From: an uncultured Brevibacterium sp.
GTDB taxonomy: Bacteria; Actinomycetota; Actinomycetes; Actinomycetales; Brevibacteriaceae
NCBI GenBank assembly: GCA_902489215.1
Contig: CABTZE010000006.1
Coordinates: 1-30,403, forward strand
Reading direction: 5' to 3'
Length of the DNA stretch: 30,403 nt
Shown here in pieces: positions 21,023 through 28,382 of the stretch (positions are counted from its first letter, which is position 1; each line of letters starts with the position of its first letter). The notes beneath the pieces were generated by a model that worked only from the letters and a program-made list of their open reading frames with translations, was not told the DNA's origin and did no database searches. A program made the translations under genes and the position numbers.

Positions 21023-22609
21023 ATGAGTCCTTCTACCGCACCGCAGACGACGGCGCAGCGGCTGGCCGCTTTCATTGAGCGGCGCCGTGCTGCGCACACT
21101 CCTAATCCCCAGGCAGCCGAACGCCAGCACAACCGCGGCAAGCAGACGGCCCGCGAACGCATCGCGGAACTCCTCGACCCCGGCTCTTTCCAGGAGATCG
21201 ACGAGTTCGTCCGCCACCACAGCCACCAGTTCGGCATGGAGAAGAAGCGTCCCGACGGCGACGGCGTGGTCTGCGGTCTGGGCACTATCGACGGCCGCAC
21301 CGTTGCGGTCTTCGCCCACGACTTCACAGTGCTCGGTGGTTCGCTGGCCGAAGCCAACGGCCGCAAGATCGTCAAGGTGCAGAAACTCGCACTGAAGATC
21401 GGCTGCCCCATCATCGGCATCAACGACTCCGGCGGCGCCCGCATCCAGGAAGGTGTTGGGTCGATCGCGCTGTTCGCCGAAATCTTCCACTGGAACGTCA
21501 AGTCCTCCGGTGTGATCCCGCAGATCAGCCTCATCATGGGCCCCTCGGCCGGCGGTGCCGTCTACTCCCCCGCCCTGACCGACTTCACAATCATGGTCGA
21601 CGGCACCTCGCACATGTACATCACCGGTCCTGACGTCATCAAGACCGTCACGGGTGAGAACGTCGGCCACGAAGAACTGGGCGGCGGCTACACCCACAAC
21701 TCGGTGTCCGGCAATGCGCAGTACCTGGCGCAGGACGAAGAAGACGCACTGAACTATGTGCGCGACCTCCTGTCCTTCCTGCCGTCGAACAATATGGACC
21801 CCGTGCCGACTGTCCCGGCCCCCGCGGACCTCGAACTGACGGAAGCCGACAACGCACTCAACACGCTTGTGCCTGACTCCGCATCGCAGCCCTACGACAT
21901 CCTCGATGTCGTCACGACGGTCCTCGACGACGGAGAGTTCCTCGAAACCAGCGAACTCTTCGCCCCGAACGTCGTCACGGGCTTCGGCCGCGTGGAGGGC
22001 GAAACGGTGGGCATCATCGCCAACCAGCCCATGCAGATGGCCGGCACGCTCGACATTGACGCTTCGGAAAAGGCAGCCCGCTTTGTGCGCTTCCTCGACG
22101 CGTTCAACATTCCGATTCTGACCTTCGTCGATGTTCCGGGCTTCCTGCCAGGCACCGACCAGGAGTACAGCGGCATCATCCGCCGCGGTGCGAAGCTCAT
22201 CTACGCCTACGGTGAAGCGACCGTGCCGTGCCTGACGCTCATCACCCGCAAGGCCTACGGCGGCGCGTACTGCGTCATGGGCTCCAAGCAGCTCGGTGCT
22301 GACCTCAACCTGGCCTGGCCGTCGGCACAGATTGCCGTCATGGGTGCGCAGGGTGCTGCGAACATCGTGTACCGCCGCACGCTGAAGGAAGCGGAAGCCG
22401 CGGGCGAAGACGTCGAGGCCAAGCGAGCCGAACTCGTCCAGGAATACGAAGACGCTCTGCTCAACCCCTACTTGGCTGCGGAAGAGGGCTACATCGACGC
22501 GGTCATCGCGCCGTCTGAAACGCGCGAACGGATTGTTCGAGGCCTGCGCGCTCTGCGCAACAAGCACGTGCAGGCACCGGCCCGCAAACACGGAAACATC
22601 CCGCTGTGA
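21023..22609 (+). CDS. accD: Acyl-CoA carboxylase beta (carboxyltransferase) subunit
   Basis: This subunit transfers carboxyl from biotin to an acyl-CoA (acetyl- or propionyl-CoA), supplying malonyl- or methylmalonyl-CoA for lipid synthesis. The 528-residue protein has the two crotonase-like halves. The oxyanion-hole glycines are in GINDSGGARIQEGV and GPSAGGAVYSPAL (first half) and FVDVPGFLPGTDQEYSGIIRRGAKL and RKAYGGAYCVMGSKQLGAD (second half). The residue that differs between acetyl- and propionyl-type enzymes (Asp in Streptomyces PccB, Ile in AccB) is Cys417 here, as I recall for AccD6/DtsR1-type enzymes. The biotinylated alpha subunit is not in the window. It overlaps accE (GTGA) and is divergent from birA, the same pairing as accD5-birA in mycobacteria. 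Confidence 0.94.
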   Translation: MSPSTAPQTTAQRLAAFIERRRAAHTPNPQAAERQHNRGKQTARERIAELLDPGSFQEIDEFVRHHSHQFGMEKKRPDGDGVVCGLGTIDGRTVAVFAHDFTVLGGSLAEANGRKIVKVQKLALKIGCPIIGINDSGGARIQEGVGSIALFAEIFHWNVKSSGVIPQISLIMGPSAGGAVYSPALTDFTIMVDGTSHMYITGPDVIKTVTGENVGHEELGGGYTHNSVSGNAQYLAQDEEDALNYVRDLLSFLPSNNMDPVPTVPAPADLELTEADNALNTLVPDSASQPYDILDVVTTVLDDGEFLETSELFAPNVVTGFGRVEGETVGIIANQPMQMAGTLDIDASEKAARFVRFLDAFNIPILTFVDVPGFLPGTDQEYSGIIRRGAKLIYAYGEATVPCLTLITRKAYGGAYCVMGSKQLGADLNLAWPSAQIAVMGAQGAANIVYRRTLKEAEAAGEDVEAKRAELVQEYEDALLNPYLAAEEGYIDAVIAPSETRERIVRGLRALRNKHVQAPARKHGNIPL

Positions 22610-22803
22610 GAGAAAAGCCGAAGACCGGAACCCCGAAGGAGCAGCGCCTGGCGCGCTCGGCGGCATTCGCCGCCGTCATGGCGCTGCGCCACTCCTCCGG
22701 TGGAAACGAAAGCACCAGCCAGCCGGGCACCGGTTACAGCAGCCCGGTTCGCCGTATGCGCGAACCGGGTGCTGGCACCTGGGCGCGGCGTCAGCGTCCC
22801 TGA
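22606..22803 (+). CDS. accE: Acyl-CoA carboxylase epsilon subunit
   Basis: The 65-residue basic protein starts at a GTG that overlaps the accD stop. Epsilon subunits are small actinobacterial proteins that bind and stimulate the carboxyltransferase. The middle helix (EQRLARSAAFAAVMALR) and the ending PVRRMREPGAGTWARRQ fit the family's pattern of an alanine-rich helix and a C-terminal P-x-R-x-x-x-x-P-G-x-G-x-W. The canonical LRVVRGNPTxEELAAL opening is not evident, so assignment rests mainly on position and the C-terminus. The last 13 bp overlap the end of the convergent transporter gene. Confidence 0.75.
   Translation: MREKPKTGTPKEQRLARSAAFAAVMALRHSSGGNESTSQPGTGYSSPVRRMREPGAGTWARRQRP
22743..22769. 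terminator. Hairpin inside accE, possible terminator of the MFS gene
   Basis: A perfect 9-bp stem (22743-22751 with 22761-22769) lies within the accE coding sequence, 22 bp beyond the minus-strand stop of the transporter. There is no T run, so its role is uncertain. Confidence 0.35.
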
Positions 22804-23966
22804 GCGACTGAGCGCCGGCCGGCCCAGTAGACAAGCAGTCCGAACAACACGACAAACGTCGAAACGCCGAACATGCCCCGCTGACCCACCACGGGTTCCA
22901 GCGCGCCCAAAACGACGGAGCCGATTGCCGTTCCCGAATCGAGCATGATGAAGAACGTCGACACGACAACCCCGTAGCGGGCCGGCAGCGCATCGGCGAC
23001 ACACACGGCCTGCACTGCAGGAAGAAGGGTTCCAAAGCCTGCTCCCACGAGCGCACCCGCAACGACGATGGCCAACTCACCGTGCGCGAAAGTAAGCACC
23101 GTGACTGATGCAGCGTAGATGAGGATGGCTGGGTAGATCACCCAGCCATCCCCGTACTTGTCCTGCAGGCGCCCCACAAAGGAACGGCAGATGAGCATAG
23201 CGGCAGCGAGCGCAACAAAGAACCAGCCTGCCGCCTCGGACGCCCCTATAGCCTCCGCATAGGAGTCGAGAAAGGCCATGACGACTGAGTACACGAGGCC
23301 TGCGAAGAACATGACAGAAGCGGTCTTCAGCGTGTCCTTCTCAAGGAACGAACTCGGGGTCAGCTGCCATTTATCAGCTCGCTGTTCAGCACTCGGCGGG
23401 TTCTCCGGCAGAGTCAGCAGAAGCGACAGCAGCGAGGCGACGACGGCAATTGTCGCGCAGATGTAGAACAGCGGCTGGTAACCGTGTGACGCGGACACCG
23501 TCACCGCGAGGAACGGGCCGCTGGCCATTGCCAAAGAGGTTGCCATGCCGAAGTATCCCGTTCCCTCGGCCCTGCGGTGCGGCGGGATGACGGTCTGCAC
23601 AGCGGCCGACGTTGCCGTGTGGTTGAACCCGAACGCAAAGCCGTGCAGGAAGCGCACCGCAATGAACAGGTCGAGCGTGCCGGTCGGAATGTACGCCAGG
23701 GACAGCAGAATCTGGATGATCGAAGACAGCAGGATGACCCGCTTGCGACCGATGAAGTCGAGGTACTTGCCCGCGGGGACGCGGGACACCACAGCACCCA
23801 GAACGAAGGAGCTCGAGGCGAAGCCGGCCGCCGCCTGCCCCGCACCGAACGAAATCACCGCGTATGCCGCCATAGACGTCAGCAGCATGTAGAACACCAG
23901 TGAGCCCATGAGGCTGATGCTGAAAGACAGAATGAAGTTCTTGTTCCACAGTCTGCTCGGGGTCAC
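22791..23966 (-). CDS. Major facilitator superfamily transporter
   Basis: The 391-residue protein has about twelve hydrophobic helices in two halves. The loop between helices 2 and 3 reads GKYLDFIGRKRVILLSS, a good match to the MFS motif G-x-L-(a)-D-x-x-G-R-(K/R)-(K/R), and the matching loop in the second half is VGRLQDKYGDGWVIYPA. No substrate is evident; the type resembles drug or sugar efflux families (for example arabinose-efflux-like), but that is a guess. The GTG at 23966 has an AGGAGG 11 nt upstream. It is divergent from the DUF885 gene, 106 bp apart, and its end overlaps accE. Confidence 0.9.
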   Translation of the reverse strand: MTPSRLWNKNFILSFSISLMGSLVFYMLLTSMAAYAVISFGAGQAAAGFASSSFVLGAVVSRVPAGKYLDFIGRKRVILLSSIIQILLSLAYIPTGTLDLFIAVRFLHGFAFGFNHTATSAAVQTVIPPHRRAEGTGYFGMATSLAMASGPFLAVTVSASHGYQPLFYICATIAVVASLLSLLLTLPENPPSAEQRADKWQLTPSSFLEKDTLKTASVMFFAGLVYSVVMAFLDSYAEAIGASEAAGWFFVALAAAMLICRSFVGRLQDKYGDGWVIYPAILIYAASVTVLTFAHGELAIVVAGALVGAGFGTLLPAVQAVCVADALPARYGVVVSTFFIMLDSGTAIGSVVLGALEPVVGQRGMFGVSTFVVLFGLLVYWAGRRSVAQGR

Positions 23967-24060
23967 CGCGGCATGCGCCTCCTATAAAGCCATTGAGAAA
24001 GTCGGCGCACAAACGCTGTTCGCCGACTGAGCAATGGTAGATCACGCCTCTTCCGCCGTT

Positions 24061-24066
24061 TACAGT
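24061..24066 (+). promoter_or_regulatory. Leaderless-type -10 of the DUF885 gene
   Basis: TACAGT followed by a 6-nt spacer (GGGACC) and the ATG at 24073. This favours 24073 over an upstream in-frame GTG at 24034. Confidence 0.6.
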
Positions 24067-24072
24067 GGGACC

Positions 24073-25749
24073 ATGACTGAACTATCGCGAACCCCTTCGG
24101 CAGTCGATGAAGTCGCCGAAGACTACGCCCGCTCCCTTGTTGACCTGTTCCCCACCCTGTCCGTCACCGCTGGTCTTGACGGAGATCGCACGCGCCTGGA
24201 TTCCCAGAGCCGCGAAGCCGCAGACCAGCTCGATGAGCTCAACGCCCGCACGCTGCGCGAACTCGACAAAGCAGAACAGGAAGCGCAGAACCTCGACGAG
24301 GTCGATGCCGTCACGCTCGATGCCATGCGGGAGCGCCTGGGATGTGAGCGCGAACTGCACGCCGCCGGTCTGAGCGCAGGTTCGCTCAACGTCATCGCGT
24401 CGGCTCCGCAGGACGTGCAGATGCTCTTCGACCTCGTGCCCACTGACACGGAAGACGACTGGAAGGACAACGCCGTCCGCCTATCGCAGGTGCCCAGGGC
24501 ACTCACCGAGTACCGACACGCACTGAGCCAGGTTGCTCACGACGGCCGCCCGCCGGCGCTGCGTCAGGTCGAGCGCGTCATCGAACAGTGCCGCGACCAT
24601 GCGAAAACCGACGGCAGCTTCGACCGCTTCGCCCAGCAGGCAGCCGACACCGCCTCGGAAGCCCTGGCAGAAGAGGTCCGCACAGCCGCTGACGGTGCGC
24701 GAGAAGCCTATGATTCGCTCGCTGACTTCCTCGGCGACATCATCGCTCCCCTGGCCACCGAAACCGACGCCTGCGGCCGCGATGACTACGCTCTATTCTC
24801 TCGCCAGTTCCTGGGTGCCGAGGTCGATCTCGACGAAACCTACGCCTGGGGCCTGGAACAGCTGGCCGCCATCGACGCCGAACAGCGCCGCGTGGCAAAC
24901 GAGCTCTACCCCGGTTCCACCGTCTCCGAATGCTTCGACAAGCTCAATGCCGATCCGCAGCGCCAGGTGCACGGTCTGGATGCTCTGCGCGCCTGGATGC
25001 AGGACAAGGCCGACCGGGCCATTGAGGAACTTGCGGGCGTGCACTTCGACATTCCCGAACCGGTCAAGACGATCGAATGCATGGTGCTGCCCGACGGCAC
25101 GGGCGGCATCTACTACACCGGCCCGACCGACGACTTTTCACGCCCGGGCCGCATGTGGTGGTCGGTGCCGGCCGGGGTTGAAACATTCAACACGTGGCAG
25201 GAGCTTACGACCGTCTACCACGAGGGCGTTCCCGGCCATCACCTGCAGGTCGGCGGGGCGACCCACATGGCCGGCAGCCTCAACACGTGGCGTCGTCACC
25301 TGTGCTGGGTGTCCGGCCACGGCGAAGGATGGGCTCTGTACTCCGAGGCGCTCATGGCCGAACTCGGCTTCCTGGACGACCTGGGCGACTACATGGGCAT
25401 GCTCGACTCCCAGCGGCTGAGGGCAGCCCGCGTGTGCCTCGACATCGGCGTGCACCTTGGTCTGCCTGCTCCCGAATCAATCGGCGGCGGCACGTGGGAT
25501 GCAGACAAGGCCTGGAGGTTCCTGACCGACAACGTGGCCATGGAGCGCAGCTTCCTCGCGTTCGAGCTCGACCGCTACCTGGGCTGGCCGGGCCAGGCCC
25601 CGTCCTACAAGATCGGCCAGCGCCTGTGGGAGCAGACCCGCGACGCGGCGAAGGCCAGCGACCCGAACTTCACTCTCAAGGATTTCCACACGAAGGCCCT
25701 GGCAATCGGCTCGGTCGGTCTCGACACGCTCAAGCGCGCACTCACCTGA
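24073..25749 (+). CDS. DUF885 family metallo-carboxypeptidase-like protein
   Basis: The 558-residue protein belongs to DUF885, related to M2/M3/M32-type zinc peptidases. The zinc motif is visible as HEGVPGHHLQ with His383, Glu384 and His388 or His389; GHGEGWALYSEALMAELGF downstream provides the next glutamate ligand. MVLPDGTGGIYYTGPTDDFSRPGRMWW and the QRLRAARVCLDIGVHLG helix are further family blocks. The N-terminal ~250 residues are acidic and helical. There is no signal peptide, so it is probably a cytosolic peptidase. I start at 24073 because of the leaderless promoter. It is monocistronic and ends before a bidirectional terminator. Confidence 0.92.
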   Translation: MTELSRTPSAVDEVAEDYARSLVDLFPTLSVTAGLDGDRTRLDSQSREAADQLDELNARTLRELDKAEQEAQNLDEVDAVTLDAMRERLGCERELHAAGLSAGSLNVIASAPQDVQMLFDLVPTDTEDDWKDNAVRLSQVPRALTEYRHALSQVAHDGRPPALRQVERVIEQCRDHAKTDGSFDRFAQQAADTASEALAEEVRTAADGAREAYDSLADFLGDIIAPLATETDACGRDDYALFSRQFLGAEVDLDETYAWGLEQLAAIDAEQRRVANELYPGSTVSECFDKLNADPQRQVHGLDALRAWMQDKADRAIEELAGVHFDIPEPVKTIECMVLPDGTGGIYYTGPTDDFSRPGRMWWSVPAGVETFNTWQELTTVYHEGVPGHHLQVGGATHMAGSLNTWRRHLCWVSGHGEGWALYSEALMAELGFLDDLGDYMGMLDSQRLRAARVCLDIGVHLGLPAPESIGGGTWDADKAWRFLTDNVAMERSFLAFELDRYLGWPGQAPSYKIGQRLWEQTRDAAKASDPNFTLKDFHTKALAIGSVGLDTLKRALT

Positions 25750-25758
25750 TGTGCGCGG

Positions 25759-25784
25759 GTACTGGAGCCGTACGGCTCCAGTAC
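25759..25784. terminator. Bidirectional terminator after the DUF885 gene
   Basis: A perfect 26-bp palindrome centred on 25771/25772 with GC-rich arms; flanking bases can extend the stem past a short bulge. It lies in the 69-bp gap between convergent genes and has no long T run. Confidence 0.7.
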
Positions 25785-25818
25785 CGCACAGGAACGGACG
25801 AGGTGCCGCAACAGCTCC

Positions 25819-26178
25819 TCACAGACTGCGCCTGAGGTTTTCGGCAAGGGCAAGCGCTTCTGCCGTGTGCTCCTCGCCGGCTCCCCTGCGCGGCTGTGCC
25901 GCTTCAAACAGAGCAAACAAGCGGAACGGAAGCTGCGCCTCGTCAGCTTTCCAGATCTCCGGCACACCCTCCGGCGGGTCTGTCAGATCACAGAGCTGGC
26001 GAACAGCGGCAGCGACCAGCTGCCTACGGTTCAGCTGCTGGCCGTCGGGCACCTGAGACCATGCGTCGACCGTAAGCGAAACCAGCCGGGCACGAAGACG
26101 GCGGACCTCAGTTTCGAGGTCCGCCGCTTTCTGTCGATGCTGTTCGCCCACCGGTCCGGCAGCGAACACGTCACTCAT
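25819..26178 (-). CDS. Small protein of unknown function coupled to the YccA-like gene
   Basis: The start ATG at 26178 comes one base after the stop of the membrane-protein gene (TGA-C-ATG), so it is very likely co-translated. The 119-residue product is soluble and has no motif I recognise. Residues about 10-35 (EQHRQKAADLETEVRRLRARLVSL) have heptad-like spacing and may form a short coiled coil. The middle (QQLNRRQLVAAAVRQLCDL, then PFRLFALFEAAQ) is helical. It ends just before a bidirectional terminator. A regulator or partner of the membrane protein is possible, but nothing in the sequence shows it. Confidence 0.75.
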   Translation of the reverse strand: MSDVFAAGPVGEQHRQKAADLETEVRRLRARLVSLTVDAWSQVPDGQQLNRRQLVAAAVRQLCDLTDPPEGVPEIWKADEAQLPFRLFALFEAAQPRRGAGEEHTAEALALAENLRRSL

Positions 26179-26179
26179 G

Positions 26180-27004
26180 TCAGTCCTGTCGGAAGTAGGA
26201 CAGCAGGCGCAGGATTTCGACGTACAGCCAGATGAGCGACACCATGAGCGAGAACGCCATGGTCCAGGAGTAGCGCTCCGGAATGCGGTTCTGCACACCG
26301 GCCTCAATTGCCTGGAAGTCGGTGACCAGGGTCAGCGAAGCCAGCACCACGGCGACGATTCCGATGATGACGCCCAGCGGGAAGGTCATGCCGAACAGTT
26401 CAATCTGCACGTTGCGCGCACCGCCATTGCCGGTGAACAGAACGTAGAAGAAGTTGATGAGCGAGAACACCGCGTAGCCGCCGACGGCCAGCATGAGGAA
26501 CTTCATGCCCTTGGCACCGAAGCGGATGACCTTGAACTTGAACAGCGCAAACATCACGGCGAAGACGCTGAGCGTTGCCAGCACCGCTTGCATGACAATG
26601 CCGTCGTATGAGGTTTCGAAGATCTTCGAAATGCCGCCGAGGAAAACGCCCTCAACAGCGGCATAGGCCAGGATGAGGAACGGGACGGGTTCGCGCTTGA
26701 ACGAGTTGATCAGACCCAGAACCAGGCCGATGAGCACGGCTGGCAGCGCCAGAGCAGGCATCACCCAGCCGACGACTGCACCCACCAGCAGAATGCCGAA
26801 GGACGCCAGCGACTTCATGAAGACGTCGTTGTACTGCATGGGGCGTTCAGCGGCCGGAGCCTGCGGCTGCACAGGCTGGCCGGGACCGGCGTTGCGGTTG
26901 TCTGCCGACGGGGCCATGTACATGGAGTTGAGGTGGTCGGCCGAAGGGGTCTGGCGGTCTTTCACGCCTTCGTTCAGGGCCCTGTTCATCAGCGGGTTTG
27001 CCAT
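26180..27004 (-). CDS. Bax inhibitor-1/YccA family membrane protein
   Basis: The protein, 274 residues from ATG 27004, has a polar, proline- and glutamine-rich N-terminal segment of about 60 residues and then seven hydrophobic helices, as in the BI-1/TMBIM/YccA family. Members include pH-sensitive calcium leak channels (BsYetJ) and the FtsH-binding YccA of E. coli; the role here is not known. Helices are near 64-80, 82-98, 106-125, 131-150, 164-184, 200-222 and 244-268. VTDFQAIEAGVQNRIPERYSWTMAFSLMVSLIWLYVEILRLL is the typical C-terminus, with the acidic residues of the pore region. The open frame extends to 27112, but the ATG at 27004 has an AAAGAG ribosome site and the upstream part overlaps a terminator hairpin. 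Confidence 0.9.
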   Translation of the reverse strand: MANPLMNRALNEGVKDRQTPSADHLNSMYMAPSADNRNAGPGQPVQPQAPAAERPMQYNDVFMKSLASFGILLVGAVVGWVMPALALPAVLIGLVLGLINSFKREPVPFLILAYAAVEGVFLGGISKIFETSYDGIVMQAVLATLSVFAVMFALFKFKVIRFGAKGMKFLMLAVGGYAVFSLINFFYVLFTGNGGARNVQIELFGMTFPLGVIIGIVAVVLASLTLVTDFQAIEAGVQNRIPERYSWTMAFSLMVSLIWLYVEILRLLSYFRQD

Positions 27005-27066
27005 GAGACTCTTTCTTATCGCTTCCGTTGCACGGGAGTTTACTGTCTTTGCTGTTTCAACAGCAA

Positions 27067-27113
27067 AGTGCCGCCGCAGAATTCCTCTTGTAAGAGGATT
27101 CTGCGGCGGCACT
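27067..27113. terminator. Strong terminator after the dadA genes
   Basis: A 22-bp stem with a single bulged T (27067-27089 with 27092-27113) and a 2-nt loop lies 10 bp beyond the stop at 27124. On the minus strand it is followed by TTTGCTGTTG. It separates the ino1-dadA transcript from the YccA-like gene. Confidence 0.88.
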
Positions 27114-27123
27114 CAGGAAAGCA

Positions 27124-28323
27124 TCACTTGAGGGTGCGCTTGACGATCTGTGCGATCTGCTCACCAGCACGCGGCCCGTGGGCAATACCCCACATGCCAT
27201 GGCCTGCAGCGACGAAGCTGCGCGGCGAGAGGGCTTCGATCTTCGGCGGACCGGTGGGGCTGACCGGGCGAGGACCAACCCAATGGTCGGTGGTGTTCTC
27301 GAGGTCGAGGCCCTTCATGTACTTGCTGGCCACGCGCTTCATCGATTCGATGCGCTCGGGGCGCAGCGGAGCATCCGGGTCAAGGAACTCCATGGTTCCG
27401 CCCACACGCACACCGCCGCGGTACGGGGTGAACACAACGCGCGTGGTGGGCAGGTACACAGGGGTGGTGGGCAGGTATTCGGGGTCGACCTGAGCGGTGA
27501 ACGAGTATCCGCGGCCGGCTGCCATGCCGATGGTGGCGGACTTTCCGTGCAGCTTGCGCAGCAGTTCGTCCGACCAAACGCCGGCGGCGATGACAACGCC
27601 GTCGAAGCTGTAGCTGCGTCCCTGGGCGTCAACGAGGCCGACAGCGTCAGCACCGACGTGGCCGGTGACGATTTCGGCGTCGGTCACGATCTTCACGCCC
27701 AGCTTCTGGGCGGCATCTGCGATCGACTGCACGAACGCCGGCGGGTCGATGTAGGCCTGGTCCTTCACGATCGCACCGTGGGTGACGAGGTCCGTGAAGT
27801 ACGGCTTTTCGCGCGGGTCGAAGGTCTCAACGACAGAGGGAACACCGGCGTCGCGGCTGATGCCGGTCTCTTCGATGAAGTGGTGGAGTTCAGCTTCCGA
27901 ACCCAGGCCGACGGTGAAGTCGGAGTGGTTGAACTTGCCCTCGACGCCGAAGTCCTTGAGACGTTCGAACGAAGCGATGGAGTCCTTGAGGTCCGGTGCG
28001 AGTTCGTCAACTGCGCGCTTGAACTTCTTTTCGGTCATCTGCAGGGCGAACGTCGTGAGGAACTTCCACAGCTTCGGGTTGAAGGGCTGCGGCAGGGCCA
28101 GCGGTGCATCCTTGTTGGTGACGGCGTCAAAGCCGTTCTTCCATTCGCCCGGGGCCGACAGCGGGAAGGTCATCGACGGGCAGATGAAGCCGGCGTTGCC
28201 CCAGCTTGCACCTGCCGCAACTCCCTTGCGGTCGAGTACGGTGACGTCGTATCCGGCGTCAGCCAGGTTGAGTGCACTTGCCAGGCCGACCATTCCGGCT
28301 CCGACTACTGCAATATGCGTCAT
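27124..28323 (-). CDS. FAD-dependent D-amino-acid dehydrogenase-like oxidase (copy 1)
   Basis: This DadA-family flavoprotein would oxidise a D-amino acid (or a related amine such as glycine or sarcosine) to the imino acid. The FAD-binding GxGxxG is in IAVVGAGMVGLASALNLADAG, followed by VLDRKGVAAGASWGNAGF. GMAAGRGYSFTAQV, VRVGGTMEFLD and the ending GPRPVSPTGPPKIEAL...GHGMWGIAHGPRAGE are DadA signatures. It is 399 residues long. The ATG at 28323 has an AAGGAGGAG site. Its neighbour upstream on the same strand is a clear paralogue of identical length, 59 bp away. No membrane helix is seen; electrons would go to the respiratory chain by a peripheral association. Substrate is unknown. Confidence 0.9.
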   Translation of the reverse strand: MTHIAVVGAGMVGLASALNLADAGYDVTVLDRKGVAAGASWGNAGFICPSMTFPLSAPGEWKNGFDAVTNKDAPLALPQPFNPKLWKFLTTFALQMTEKKFKRAVDELAPDLKDSIASFERLKDFGVEGKFNHSDFTVGLGSEAELHHFIEETGISRDAGVPSVVETFDPREKPYFTDLVTHGAIVKDQAYIDPPAFVQSIADAAQKLGVKIVTDAEIVTGHVGADAVGLVDAQGRSYSFDGVVIAAGVWSDELLRKLHGKSATIGMAAGRGYSFTAQVDPEYLPTTPVYLPTTRVVFTPYRGGVRVGGTMEFLDPDAPLRPERIESMKRVASKYMKGLDLENTTDHWVGPRPVSPTGPPKIEALSPRSFVAAGHGMWGIAHGPRAGEQIAQIVKRTLK

Positions 28324-28382
28324 AGTCTCCTCCTTGACTATCGGAACGCGAGGGGACGCTCTCCCCAGTGAATTCTAGTGCT

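Noticed and set aside
20966..22666. Minus-strand open frame of more than 560 codons opposite accD
   Set aside because: The plus strand encodes a clear carboxyltransferase; the antisense product is Val/Arg/Asp-rich without a domain.
27178..28371. Plus-strand open frame opposite dadA copy 1
   Set aside because: Antisense of a conserved flavoprotein, with no homology that I recognise.
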